A stretch of DNA of 64,000 nt, taken from Thermoguttaceae bacterium (lineage in GTDB: Bacteria; Planctomycetota; Planctomycetia; Pirellulales; Thermoguttaceae). Below are positions 26,001 through 35,220 of this stretch, piece by piece. The DNA is taken from assembly GCA_017408405.1 (NCBI GenBank), contig JAFQUP010000164.1:1-64000 (forward strand). Reading direction: 5' to 3'. The notes beneath the pieces are model-generated. The model made no database searches, was not told the DNA's origin, and saw only the letters and a list, made by a program, of their open reading frames with translations. A program made the position numbers and the translations under genes. Within the stretch, counting starts at the first letter, position 1, and every line of letters starts with the position of its first letter.

Positions 26001-29000
26001 ACCATTCAGCTGGAAGAGGGGGCTGCTGAATCAACGTCTCCATCAGAGCCGGTAAAAGCGGAAGAATCCGCTCCGTCAGCCGAAGTTCCGGCTGAAGCGA
26101 AGAAAGCGGATGAAGTTTCGACGCCGTCAGAATCCACTTCCACTACGGAAGATAATAAAGAGGAACGTTCAGAAGGTGAGGAAAATCAAGAATCCTCAGC
26201 CTCAAGTGTGAGTGTTCCGGCAGAAGTCGTGATTCCCGCTCCGATTCTTAAATTAATTTCTCCGCCGGAAAACGCGACGACAGAACAGTTAGCCGGTTTT
26301 TTAGGCGCTCTTTCTGAAGAAGCGTTGGAAGAACTCGGGATGCAGATTCGGCAGAGTCAGAATATGGAACTACTTCCGGCTGTCCTTAAAAAATTGATGA
26401 CGAATCAGGCCTTGGCCGCTGAAAAGATTTTTGTCGCGGAAGACGCGTCAAAGGAAATGTTTACTCTTGCTTTGAGTACGAAGATTCAGTCTTTGCTGCT
26501 GAATGCTCAAGGCGGAAATTCCGCGATGGCGGATTTTTTGAAGTCATTGCGGGAGTTGAGGGAAACCGTCACAAAGAGCCGTTTCCCGGAGATGGTAAAA
26601 ACAGTTGATTTAACCATTTCGGCCGCGGAATTTAATCAGAGTGCGAAAAGTCTTGAGGCTGCCGCAATTTTGGAACAGGCGAAGGTTCTTATTCCGCAGA
26701 TTATCAAAGATAGTTCCCAGCAGGAAGCAGCGGTTGGGGTTCTTTTGAATGTTACGGAATCTTTTGCGCAGGATCAGGTAAAACTGCTTGAATTTTACGA
26801 ATTGTGCCGGAAAGAAATGGTTAAGGATACGACTGGTAAATGGTCGGATATGTTGCCGGTCATGGAAACGAATATCGGTCAATTGAAAATCATCCTTTAC
26901 CCGGTTGAATTTAACGCGGCAGATGGAGCGTCCGATGATGAGCTGAAGAAACTTATTGATGAAAAGATTCTGCAAATCACGGGGATTGCCTTGGGGGATG
27001 ACCTTGAGAAAAAGATGGGCGAGTTGAAGTCCGCCGTTAAAAAACTTGAAAATAAAGAACTTGACGCTTACGTTGAGTGGTGCGTGGAACTGAACGCGTT
27101 TTTTCAGAAAATTCTGGAAAAAATGGGAGATGAAGATTTTGACCAGAATACTGTGTTGGCGGATTTGAACCGTTTGGCGAATGAAGCTGAAAAAATCAAG
27201 GTGACGGAAACCAGTTTCATGAGCCTTCTTCAGATTTCAGCCTCCATACTGAATTTTGTGGAAGCGGAACATGAAGTGAAGATCGCGTACGCGAAAAAGA
27301 TTCAGGAACTTGCCGGACAGTATGAGTCAGAGCAGATGAAGCAGATTTTGCCGAGGATCGAGCAATGGGTTGCGTCTTTAGAAACCGTGGTTGAAGAACC
27401 TGCTGAAGAAATGGCAGAGGAAACAGAAGATTCCGCAGCGGAAACAGAGGAAGACGATGAAGATATCTTTGAAGATGAATCTTCTTCCGAAGAGGCTGCG
27501 ATGCCGGATATTGATATTGACGCGATGAAGGCGGAATTGGATGCCGCGACAAAGCCGTATTTGGAGTTGCCGGAAGATCCGACGGTGGAAAAAATGGAAG
27601 CGTTCATTGATTCCTTCCAGGGACCGCAGTTTGAAACTCTGATTACCGCGATGCAGCACTTTCCTGATCCAGAGTATGCGCAGGCCGCGTTTGAGAAGAT
27701 GGTTCAGAATCTTGGAAGCGCGGTTGATTTTATCCTGGAATCCAAAGACGCGACGCCGGAACAGCTGAAACTGGCATTGAGCCGTAAACTTAACGGCCTC
27801 GCTTCAGAAGAAGAACTTCTTGCGGTGAAAAAGAAGATTGAGGAAAGGAATGTTCCAGAACTGACGCGGATTATTGATTGCTATGTGCAGGCACTTCAAT
27901 TGCGTGATTTTGCTCGAGGAAAAGTGGAAACGGGAGATGTTTCCATGGAAACGTCAGAGGAAATCATGAAGAAAAGCCGTGAATTGCTTCAGGCTGCTTT
28001 GGACGCGAAATGTCTGGATGGCGGACCTCTTCGGGTTTTGTTTATGATGAGTGAGGTTTTGCCGGCACCAGAGCAGAAACTTGAGATCCTTAAAGCGTTG
28101 AAGGACTCAATGGAAGCGCAGGGAACGGATGATGGTAAGCAGTTGGCGGAAATTCTTGGAAAGAGAATTCAGGAAATTGAGGAGGCGCAGAAACCAGCTG
28201 AATTTAAAGTGCCGGAAGGTTCTCCAACGACAGATGAACTGAAAGCGGCCGCTCACGCGCAAATCCAAAAAATCCTGGAGCGGGAGGAGGCAGACGCTTC
28301 TTCGAAACTGGCGGAGTTTTTGGAATCAGTTAAAAAAGTTGGAAATGCCGAGTTGACCGCCAGCGTGGAATGGGAAGTTGAGCTTTTCACGTTCTTTATG
28401 GGGCTTTCGACTGCCCAGCAGCGACCGGAACCGCAGGAACTGGTCGTGAAAATGACGGAGTTTATTGAAAAGGGAACCTCGACAAAATCTTTTCAGTCTG
28501 ATACGCTTCAGTTTTTGGGGCAGATTGGACTTTCGATGGCTAATTCTGTTGATGGAGAATCAGGCAGTAAACTCCTGAAAGCACTGAAAAAGGCACTGGA
28601 AACCAGCCAGGAAGAGTGGGTGAACGGTTTGCTTATCGCGATCGATGGAATGGTGACGCAGCTGGAATTGCCGGGTAAACCGCTGGAATTGGAAGCCGAA
28701 GATCTTGAGGGTAAACCGGTTAAAATTCAGGATTTTGCCGGCAAAACAGTTCTGGTTGACGTTTGGGCGACCTGGTGCGGGCCGTGTGTTGGAGAGATTC
28801 CAAATATTCGACGGGCGTATGACGCGTACCATGAGGCAGGATTTGAGGTCATTGGTCTGAGTATTGATGATGATTTGGACGAGTTGAAGAATTTCATTGG
28901 CGAGAATCCTGTTCCGTGGAAAATTGTCACGCAAAAGAACATGAAGGACATTACGGAATTCAGTGAAAAATACGGAATTACCGGAATTCCAGCCATGTTC

Positions 29001-31370
29001 CTCGTTGGAGCGGACGGAAAAGTCATTACGGTGAAAGCTCGCGGTCAGCTTATGGAGCTGCTTGCCGAGATTTATCCGGATGTGAAAGTGGAAAATGTTC
29101 CGGAAACCATTGATTTGGAAGCGGAGCTGGACTCTCTGAATGAAGAGTTGAAGTCAGATGAAGCAGAGGAAAGCGTGCCGTCTGAATCCATGTCCGCGGT
29201 AGAAAGTATTTCGACAGCGCAGTCGATGTCAGCGGTGGAAGAGGGAACGATCGCGTTTAAGGCAGAGGCCGGAGCGTCATTTGACGAATTGAAGACTCAG
29301 GCTTTCAATCAGATGATGGAAGCTATTGGAAAAAATTCTTCTCAACCGGAAGAAACGATTCAGGCTTTTTTGAAATCTGTTGAGGATTTTGGAAATTCGG
29401 AGCTGACGGCTGCCGTGAAATGGAACGTGAGCTTTTTAAATTTCTTTAGGTCGAATTCTCAGGGGATGTCCGCAAGTGACGTTGCCGTGAGACTGGCGAG
29501 TCTGATTCGTGATGGCCTGAAGGCTAACGCATTTACCTCCGAGACACTGATGGCAGCCTGCCAGACTTCCATGCGTCTTTTGGGGGCCTTGGACGTTGAC
29601 GCCGCCTCGAATTTGGTTAACGCGGTTCAAGAGGCTTTGAATGGCAGTCAGGAACCATGGGTGCCGCAGTTCAAAGCGATGCTCAAGGGAAAAATGGTTC
29701 AGCTTCAGCTCCCAGGAAAAGAATTGAAACTGGAAGCCAAAACTCTTGATGGGCAACCGGTTAAAATTCAGGATTTGCTTGGAAAGACTGTTCTGGTTGA
29801 TGTCTGGGCGACCTGGTGCGGACCGTGTGTTGGAGAAATTCCGAATATGCGTAAAGCGTATGAAGTATTTCACGATGCTGGTTTTGAAATCATTGGTCTT
29901 AGCGTGGATCGTGATCTTGACAGACTTAAAGCATTCCAGGATAAAGAAAATCTTCCGTGGATCATTGCGACTCAGAATGGAATGGAGTCAGAGACGGAAT
30001 CATTCAGTTCCATGTACGGAATTACTGGTATTCCGGCGATGTTTCTTGTCGGAGCGGATGGGAAAGTCATCACGACCCATGCCCGTGGTCGTTTGATGGA
30101 ACTTTTGGGTAAGATTTATCCAGAAGCGGCCGCCAAGGCTGAAGCGAAAGAAAAGCAGATCATGAAGGAACTGGAAGACGCATTGAAACTTGATGAGCCG
30201 CCGGTTGAATCTCAATCGATGAGCGCGACAGTGGAGAGTACGCCGGAAGATTCTGAATTGGAGGCCGCTTCGACGATTCTTGACACTTATTCGAAACTTC
30301 CGGCTGATACGAGCCTTGATTCTCTTCGTGAATTCATTCAGTCCTATGATCGCTCTTCCTACGAGATTCAGGGAATGCTGCAGGAAATGGACGAGAAAAC
30401 CGCGTTGGAAAAGTTTGGAAAGGTTATGGAAACACGTTCCCAGGCGGCTGATTTGCTGATTAAGGACGCGAATGCCTCGAAAGAGGATTTGAAGCTGGCT
30501 GTTGACGTGAAGACGAATGTCATTTTTTTCCAAACCCAGCAGACACAGGATGTCAAGGCCGCGGAAGCCGCTTTCGAGAAACTGGTGAAGGAACTTGAGT
30601 CGAAAAACGCGCTTGAAGCGGTGGTTCAGGTTCAGACCGCGCAACTTCTTGGAGCTTCGCAGTTTGTCAGTCAAATGCCGGGTGAAGCGGAGATGGCGAT
30701 TGTTTTGGAAAAAATCGTTGAGATCAGCGAAACGGCGAAGAAAGCCAAGTGCATGAATGGCGACATGATGGGAAGATTCATGCAAATGATTGTTTTCGCG
30801 AATGATGTTGGTGTGTCACCGGAAAAGATTGAGCAGGCCTGCTCCGCTTTACGTGATGCCGTGATGGCCACTGAAGATCCTCAGCTCATTAATACTGCGG
30901 ATTTTATTTCCGGTATGGCCCGACGCGCAATGCTTAAAGGTAAAACCATGGAATTGGTCGGCACGACTTTGGACGGCAAAGAGATCGATATTCAGAAAGA
31001 CTATGCCGGAAAAGTAGTTCTGGTTGATTTTTGGGCGACCTGGTGTAATCCGTGTGTGATGGAATTGACGAATCTTGAGCGGCAGTATTACGCGAAGTAT
31101 CATGATAAGGGATTCGAAATTCTTGGATTCAGCATTGATATGGACCGTAATCAGCTGGAATCGTTTTTGGAACGCAGAAAACTGCCGTGGCAGACTATTT
31201 TGCAGAAGGATAACGCGAAAGGTTGTGAAGAACCGGTTTACTATTACGGAATTCAGGCAATTCCATGTCTGATTCTTGTTGGACCGGATGGAAAGGTCAT
31301 TCGTGAGATTCCGACTATGCGCCGTGATGAAGTGTTGACGGAAGAACTTAAAAAAATCTATGGCGAATAA
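23004..31370 (+). CDS. giant lipoprotein with three TlpA-like thioredoxin domains
   Basis: 2788 residues. The start at 23004 gives a lipoprotein signal (KSNWKLTSLVISTAA) with lipobox L-M-T-G-C; the open frame extends 8 codons further up without purpose. The mature chain is acidic and helical. Two repeat families alternate. Type A (a LPEEKT-like opening, later a DATEEQFKEAL-like helix) starts near residues 74, 313, 579, 1085, 1518 and 2429. Type B (EF-x-PEG-x-DELKK) starts near 806, 1302, 1733 and 2082. Three thioredoxin domains follow, with WCGPC near 1924-1928, WCGPC near 2271-2275 and WCNPC near 2680-2684, each with a cis-Pro loop (GIPAM, GIPAM, AIPCL). Ser/Glu-rich linkers join modules. 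It is probably anchored in the periplasm and performs thiol-disulfide exchange on several substrates. A strong terminator follows, so it is monocistronic. Confidence 0.9.
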   Translation: MKSNWKLTSLVISTAALMTGCQPPVDRNAEMPDAQESAAASEAISSETESAVSETSAPSRLSDASMEIIPEAMKVFTEFPKEKTSAALKAYLDSIGGPEFQAVYLSLSQAQDESSRLGLMAAQKVINDNRKLAADLILGSEDATEEEYRAALFVKLDGMSSSNASIDGKELEFKAVHDQIASGKFPKMAELVNCQLKSVKLMDKVNSLYSGGNPKAEDIESFYAEYASQVEEVLKADMLSDFQLQMILSLTQLYQEQPARVLTIFEKLHAAIKDKPEEKWKGLCSMLEPQIQSLKKDVEIQETKPEQVDEFLAPYRNLPEEKTSANYAEYLKNFTSEKFQETAQALLAVRNEEVNKKVLSVMDEIQTNAGTAADTLLKAEDASEEQFKTALNMKFHLAMAYSNPEEKPTLAQLKEKYAALKDEIGKSKFPKFADTVECYVQAVSILEKTEKFFLGEVQPTSEDLNSIYPDLKELAESTAKADALEGLPLEVLMQSSSLLRADKEKVKELFNLLIQGLEGKTDENSKMFLSSLKMQVAMLDNPQMAQQMSQTQDSQAAQSAPAKPELTAEQVEELKAKLEAYAKLPEEKTASALETYVKSIDSPEFQEIVSPLFQKSEEELQKWLTETMNRVNESLKEALKLICLSQDATEDQFKEALQFRLDVMRADKVRKNIEPDYAALTEEVKSSRFPKLVSLVDLDASSAGLMNEANALFASGDEPTPEQKNELFAKFSEYLDKVLAADALNGPQLQVTMQVSSIFADDDSKMKPFCEKMVKGLEGKDDPQSKQLTEMFQKRLDEIEFLSKPMEFTAPEGTELDELKKMVTQKMEIIMRSMRGGIPTEKLAEFRTAVEKFGNEKLTAYTAWQIDLIHLIPMLSGPEFKLDEFKTKYLECVKTGSENELFNINCLQMCIQMAAVASQRPGMMDSPENKAQLQEMFETLLPVCDKVAAPETEQFRQSIQAMIEEMKKPIEISPEDSGLTSPLSPPPAAEGASAEALPETIQLEEGAAESTSPSEPVKAEESAPSAEVPAEAKKADEVSTPSESTSTTEDNKEERSEGEENQESSASSVSVPAEVVIPAPILKLISPPENATTEQLAGFLGALSEEALEELGMQIRQSQNMELLPAVLKKLMTNQALAAEKIFVAEDASKEMFTLALSTKIQSLLLNAQGGNSAMADFLKSLRELRETVTKSRFPEMVKTVDLTISAAEFNQSAKSLEAAAILEQAKVLIPQIIKDSSQQEAAVGVLLNVTESFAQDQVKLLEFYELCRKEMVKDTTGKWSDMLPVMETNIGQLKIILYPVEFNAADGASDDELKKLIDEKILQITGIALGDDLEKKMGELKSAVKKLENKELDAYVEWCVELNAFFQKILEKMGDEDFDQNTVLADLNRLANEAEKIKVTETSFMSLLQISASILNFVEAEHEVKIAYAKKIQELAGQYESEQMKQILPRIEQWVASLETVVEEPAEEMAEETEDSAAETEEDDEDIFEDESSSEEAAMPDIDIDAMKAELDAATKPYLELPEDPTVEKMEAFIDSFQGPQFETLITAMQHFPDPEYAQAAFEKMVQNLGSAVDFILESKDATPEQLKLALSRKLNGLASEEELLAVKKKIEERNVPELTRIIDCYVQALQLRDFARGKVETGDVSMETSEEIMKKSRELLQAALDAKCLDGGPLRVLFMMSEVLPAPEQKLEILKALKDSMEAQGTDDGKQLAEILGKRIQEIEEAQKPAEFKVPEGSPTTDELKAAAHAQIQKILEREEADASSKLAEFLESVKKVGNAELTASVEWEVELFTFFMGLSTAQQRPEPQELVVKMTEFIEKGTSTKSFQSDTLQFLGQIGLSMANSVDGESGSKLLKALKKALETSQEEWVNGLLIAIDGMVTQLELPGKPLELEAEDLEGKPVKIQDFAGKTVLVDVWATWCGPCVGEIPNIRRAYDAYHEAGFEVIGLSIDDDLDELKNFIGENPVPWKIVTQKNMKDITEFSEKYGITGIPAMFLVGADGKVITVKARGQLMELLAEIYPDVKVENVPETIDLEAELDSLNEELKSDEAEESVPSESMSAVESISTAQSMSAVEEGTIAFKAEAGASFDELKTQAFNQMMEAIGKNSSQPEETIQAFLKSVEDFGNSELTAAVKWNVSFLNFFRSNSQGMSASDVAVRLASLIRDGLKANAFTSETLMAACQTSMRLLGALDVDAASNLVNAVQEALNGSQEPWVPQFKAMLKGKMVQLQLPGKELKLEAKTLDGQPVKIQDLLGKTVLVDVWATWCGPCVGEIPNMRKAYEVFHDAGFEIIGLSVDRDLDRLKAFQDKENLPWIIATQNGMESETESFSSMYGITGIPAMFLVGADGKVITTHARGRLMELLGKIYPEAAAKAEAKEKQIMKELEDALKLDEPPVESQSMSATVESTPEDSELEAASTILDTYSKLPADTSLDSLREFIQSYDRSSYEIQGMLQEMDEKTALEKFGKVMETRSQAADLLIKDANASKEDLKLAVDVKTNVIFFQTQQTQDVKAAEAAFEKLVKELESKNALEAVVQVQTAQLLGASQFVSQMPGEAEMAIVLEKIVEISETAKKAKCMNGDMMGRFMQMIVFANDVGVSPEKIEQACSALRDAVMATEDPQLINTADFISGMARRAMLKGKTMELVGTTLDGKEIDIQKDYAGKVVLVDFWATWCNPCVMELTNLERQYYAKYHDKGFEILGFSIDMDRNQLESFLERRKLPWQTILQKDNAKGCEEPVYYYGIQAIPCLILVGPDGKVIREIPTMRRDEVLTEELKKIYGE

Positions 31371-31387
31371 TTCCGTAACTTGAGAAT

Positions 31388-31427
31388 GAGCGTTTGACAG
31401 GGGAAAACCTGTTAAACGCTCTTTTTT
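31388..31427 (+). terminator. terminator of the giant lipoprotein gene
   Basis: GAGCGTTTGACAGG (31388-31401) pairs with the arm ending at 31421, with a small mismatch, then six T residues at 31422-31427. Confidence 0.9.
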
Positions 31428-31506
31428 ATAGAAATCGTGAGTAGACAGAATTCTGTTCCAGAAATATGCTTTATCCAGTCTTTTTCTATTCTTCTGGGGA
31501 AATTTT

Positions 31507-32238
31507 ATGATTACCGCCCAAATGACGATTTTGCCTGTGCTGCTTCTGTTGATTTATGTCTATCGCTGTGATGTGTGTCAGAAAGAACCGATTGGGCTGC
31601 TTATGAAGGTCTTTTTTTACGGCTTTTTCGCGGTTTCGATTGGAGCGATCATTGGGGAGAGCATTCTGACTCTGCTCGGGGGATATTTTACGGATTCGGA
31701 AATGACGATGAGATTTCTTCAGTTTTCCGTATTCGCGCCGTTTATGGAAGAGTCGCTGAAGTTTTGGGTTCTGGTGAAATTGATCTGGAGGAATCCGAAT
31801 TTTGATGAATACTTTGACGGCATTGTTTACGCCGCGTATGTTTCATTGGGATTCGCGTGCCTGGAAAATATTTTGTATGTGATTGGCGGCGGAATGGAAG
31901 TTGCTGTTAGTCGCGCGATTTTTTCGGTGCCGGGTCATTTTTTCTTTTCGGTTATTATGGGATACTTTTTGGCTCTGGCTCGCTTCAAACCTCAGAAAAG
32001 CCATTGGTATTTGGGAATGGCTGTTAGCGGGGCAATGGCCGCGCACGCCTGCTTTAACGGTATTCTGTGTGTTATTGATATGGATGAATCGATTTGGAGT
32101 ATGATCGGATTCATTCTTTTCTTTTTAGTGCTTTGGAGAATGGCGGTTGCGCGTTTGAATCGTCTATCACTTCTTTCTCGCGAAAATTGGCGGCTGGCAG
32201 AAAATTCAATTATCGCTGAAGAAGAGGCGAATGGATAA
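31507..32238 (+). CDS. prsW: PrsW-family intramembrane protease
   Basis: 243 residues with six or seven hydrophobic segments. The family motifs are present: E-E-S-L-K-F near residue 81, the FDGIVYAAYVSLGFACLENI segment, a VPGHFFFSVIMGY segment and a HACFNG near residue 180. In Bacillus, PrsW cuts the anti-sigma factor RsiW at the membrane. Its target here is unknown; ECF systems elsewhere in the genome are possible. No strong ribosome binding site is seen (GGGGAAATTTT before the ATG). Its last 29 bases overlap the end of the converging NUDIX gene. Confidence 0.85.
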   Translation: MITAQMTILPVLLLLIYVYRCDVCQKEPIGLLMKVFFYGFFAVSIGAIIGESILTLLGGYFTDSEMTMRFLQFSVFAPFMEESLKFWVLVKLIWRNPNFDEYFDGIVYAAYVSLGFACLENILYVIGGGMEVAVSRAIFSVPGHFFFSVIMGYFLALARFKPQKSHWYLGMAVSGAMAAHACFNGILCVIDMDESIWSMIGFILFFLVLWRMAVARLNRLSLLSRENWRLAENSIIAEEEANG

Positions 32239-32836
32239 CCGCTGCGAGAATCTCCGCGTGATCAAAGGCGAGCAGTGAGGAGTTCGGGGCTTTCAACGGA
32301 AGGCTCTCAAAAGAAAATTGCCCGAATGCGCGAGGAGTTACGAGTACTTTCGCGCGGATTTGGATATTGGATGAGGTCAAATTCATGGTAAGTATTGAGT
32401 TCTCCAGATTCCAGCGCATTTGAAACCATTGGGCTGCCCGCGCGTCATCTCCTGCCTGAACCGTGGAGGTTTCTGATAGAATCGCAAGATACGCGTTGGA
32501 AATGATCCAGCCGCGCGGATCCCGATCTGGGGAACTGAAACAGCCAAGCGGAAAAAGTCCCTTGGGTTTAAGTGATGTCTCTTCCTGAAGCTCACGAAGA
32601 GCGCATTCTTCCATGGTTTCGCCGCGCTGGAGAAATCCCCCGGGCAGTGCCCAGCAGTCAAGATAAGGGTAACCGCCGCGTTTAATCAGCAGGATGGAAT
32701 ACTCTCTTTCACCATTTTGACATTCGCGGACGCGAAGCGCGGCAACGTCTGAAGTTACGGAAGGACGGTCATAGTTTTTGGTTTTATATTTTTCCAGAAA
32801 ATTTTTTTCATCTTCATTTGCTGGAACGTATTTCAT
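32210..32836 (-). CDS. NUDIX hydrolase
   Basis: 208 residues. The NUDIX box is clear: GGFLQRGETMEECALRELQEE, with Ser replacing the last conserved Gly of the motif. Preceding it are the strand LLIKRGGYPYLDCWALPGG. These enzymes hydrolyse nucleoside diphosphates linked to another moiety; ADP-ribose or NADH-type substrates are common, but the substrate here cannot be read. ATG at 32836 has AGGAG six bases upstream; the frame is open to 32947 without a site. The C-terminal 60 residues are a family-variable strand region. Confidence 0.85.
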   Translation of the reverse strand: MKYVPANEDEKNFLEKYKTKNYDRPSVTSDVAALRVRECQNGEREYSILLIKRGGYPYLDCWALPGGFLQRGETMEECALRELQEETSLKPKGLFPLGCFSSPDRDPRGWIISNAYLAILSETSTVQAGDDARAAQWFQMRWNLENSILTMNLTSSNIQIRAKVLVTPRAFGQFSFESLPLKAPNSSLLAFDHAEILAAVIHSPLLQR

Positions 32837-32927
32837 GAAAAACTCCTGAGGTGAATTGGACAATTGGGAAATTTGTTGGTAAATGATTCTGAATAATTTC
32901 CAGAACCCGATTCTATCCGCGAAATAA

Positions 32928-32956
32928 AAGAGCGCAGCGTTAAACACTGCGCTCTT
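32928..32956 (-). terminator. terminator downstream of the YTV-repeat gene
   Basis: AAGAGCGCAG (32928-32937) and CTGCGCTCTT (32947-32956) form a perfect 10-bp stem. T-runs are present on both exits (TTTTAT on the minus side), so it can end the leftward YTV gene before the NUDIX gene. Confidence 0.75.
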
Positions 32957-33015
32957 GTTTTTGAATCTGAATCAGCTTTTAGCGGATTCGTTATTCATTC
33001 AGCCCTGATTTTGAA

Positions 33016-35220
33016 TCAGTTCTGGGCCGGAGCCGGAGTCGGGGCCGGAGTCGGGGCCGGAGTCGGGGCCGGAGTTACCGCGGCAGCGGGAGCTGCAGTG
33101 GGCGGACATGGCGGGCAGACCGGAACGGCAACCTGAACCGGAACCTGGACACAGACAACGCGCGGGACGCAGCGGGAGACCGTGTACGGGACCTTCTTGG
33201 TTACGCACTTGACTTCATTGACCGTGGTGGTGTACTGAACCGGCTTGCAGACGGTGTACGGCACTTTGCAGGTGCGCTGCTCACAGACCATTTTGCAGAC
33301 TTTGTGACAAACCTGTTTGGTACGCTGTTCGCAAACCATTTTGCAGGTGCGGTAGCAAATCTGCTTCACGCGGGTTTCGGGGACCATCTTGCACACTTTG
33401 TATGTTTTAACGCAGGTGCGGGTTTCAGGAACCATTTTGCAGACTTTGTAGTTGCAGACGCGGGTTTCAGGAACCATTTTGCACACTTTGTACGTCTGGA
33501 GGCAAGTACGGGTTTCAGGAACCATTTTGCACACTTTGTATTCGCACGTGCGAACACGTGTCTGCGGAACCATTTTGCAGACGCGGTAAGTGCAGACGCG
33601 GGTTTCAGGAACCATCTTGCACACTTTATAGTTGCAGACGCGTGTCTGCGGAACCATCTTGCAGACTTTGTAAGTGCAGACGCGGGTTTCGGGAACCATC
33701 TTGCACACTTTATAGTTGCAAACGCGGGTGCGGACTTCAGGAACCATCTTGCACACATTGTAGGTGCAGGTACGGACGCGAGTCTGGGGCACCATCTTCG
33801 TCACAGTGTATGTGCAGGTGCGAGTCTGGGGAACCATACGGGTGACCGGGCAATTGTACGTGCAGGTAACGGTTTCGGGAACCATTTTGCAGACATTGTA
33901 GGTGCAGGTCTTTGTACGGCATTCACGAACCCAGCGGGTCACGTTGTACGTGCAGATTTTTTTGCAGGTCTGGGGCACCATCTTGCAGACGGTGTACGGT
34001 ACGCAGACTTCTTCCACGCAGGGGACCATGCGAGTGCACTGAACCTGCTTTTCGCAGACTTGCGGGCACCATACCCGGACCGCGCGGGTGCAGCACGGGT
34101 TGCACGGATCCTGAACGCATTTGGTGGTCCAGTATCCGCCGCAGGTTTTCACGGTACGGCATTCCGTAACAGGTTTCCAGGTGACTTTACGGCAGACACG
34201 GGTACGCTGTTCCTGCACGCGGGTCCACTTGGTGTAGCACACTTCACGCTGACGCTGTTCGCAGACGGGGACGCAGACCGTATAGTTGATCTGACGGCAG
34301 CGCTGTTCCATTACACGGCGCCAAACGGTTTTCTGATACTGTTTCTGGACGCATTCAGTGACCGGAACACAGACGGTGTATGTTCTCTGACGCTGTTCGC
34401 AGACGGGAACACAGACGGTGTACTGGACCTGACGCTGGCGAGTTTCCCAGACGGGGCGGCAGACAGTGTACTGAATTTGACGCTGGCGAGTTTCCCAAAC
34501 CGGTTTGCAGACGGTGTATGTTCTCTGCCGTGTTTCCCAGCATGGAACATTGACCGTATAGGTGCGCTGGCGAACTTCCCAGACAGGTTTCTGAACAGTG
34601 TAGGTACGCTGGCGATTTTCATAAACCGGGACACAGACGGTGTACGGGACCTGCTTGACGCGGGTTTCCCAAACCGGCTTGTTTACAGTGTACTGAACCT
34701 GGCGCTGGCGAGTTTCCCAAACGGGTTTCTGAACTGTATAGGTACGCTGACGGACTTCCCAGACAGGTTTCTGGACGGTGTATTGGACCTGACGCTGACG
34801 AGTTTCCCAAACGGGACGCATACAGGTATACGTTACGTTTTTAACACAATTTTCCCAAACGGGACGCCGCACGGTGTAATTGATCGTACGGACACAGTTT
34901 TCCCAAACCGGCTTCTGGACGGTGTACGTTACGTCTCGATAGCAGGTTTCAGGAACCATTTTTGTGCATGTGATTGTTTTGGGAACACAGACACGTTCAG
35001 TTACGTTGCGATAGCAGGTGAAATCCTGCCGTTCCCAAACTACCTTCCGGCACGTCTTCATGACGGTGTGGCACTCCACCTTGACGCATTCATACTGCGG
35101 GCATACTTTAACGCACGGGCAGCAACGCACCGCTCCGCAGTAACGCGCCTGGGCAGGAGATACGCACATCATTGCGAGAAGGAGTATCGCAGCAACCGAT
35201 AATCCTAACACATTTTTCAT
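33016..35220 (-). CDS. cysteine-rich YTV-repeat cell-wall-type protein
   Basis: 734 residues. A signal peptide (KNVLGLSVAAILLLAMMCVSPAQA) is followed by short tandem repeats: first units such as YTVQKPVWE-x-RQRT, then a series of KMVPETRVCTYKVC. Cys is abundant and regular. This is the YTV family, known from Rhodopirellula and other planctomycetes as cell-surface proteins, where disulfide cross-links are thought to build a protein wall. The chain ends in a Pro-Ala-Thr tail (PTPAPTPAP). The ATG at 35220 is picked for GGAGGA eight bases upstream and for the signal peptide; the longer open frame begins at 35283. Nearby PrsW and the triple-thioredoxin lipoprotein are separate units, but disulfide handling could connect the latter. 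Confidence 0.9.
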   Translation of the reverse strand: MKNVLGLSVAAILLLAMMCVSPAQARYCGAVRCCPCVKVCPQYECVKVECHTVMKTCRKVVWERQDFTCYRNVTERVCVPKTITCTKMVPETCYRDVTYTVQKPVWENCVRTINYTVRRPVWENCVKNVTYTCMRPVWETRQRQVQYTVQKPVWEVRQRTYTVQKPVWETRQRQVQYTVNKPVWETRVKQVPYTVCVPVYENRQRTYTVQKPVWEVRQRTYTVNVPCWETRQRTYTVCKPVWETRQRQIQYTVCRPVWETRQRQVQYTVCVPVCEQRQRTYTVCVPVTECVQKQYQKTVWRRVMEQRCRQINYTVCVPVCEQRQREVCYTKWTRVQEQRTRVCRKVTWKPVTECRTVKTCGGYWTTKCVQDPCNPCCTRAVRVWCPQVCEKQVQCTRMVPCVEEVCVPYTVCKMVPQTCKKICTYNVTRWVRECRTKTCTYNVCKMVPETVTCTYNCPVTRMVPQTRTCTYTVTKMVPQTRVRTCTYNVCKMVPEVRTRVCNYKVCKMVPETRVCTYKVCKMVPQTRVCNYKVCKMVPETRVCTYRVCKMVPQTRVRTCEYKVCKMVPETRTCLQTYKVCKMVPETRVCNYKVCKMVPETRTCVKTYKVCKMVPETRVKQICYRTCKMVCEQRTKQVCHKVCKMVCEQRTCKVPYTVCKPVQYTTTVNEVKCVTKKVPYTVSRCVPRVVCVQVPVQVAVPVCPPCPPTAAPAAAVTPAPTPAPTPAPTPAPAQN

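Noticed and set aside
33304..35202. 632-residue rightward open frame opposite the YTV gene
   Set aside because: It follows the repeat periodicity of the YTV coding strand, lacks a signal or ribosome binding site, and its composition (Phe, His, Ala, Asp repeated) is the complement of the real repeats.
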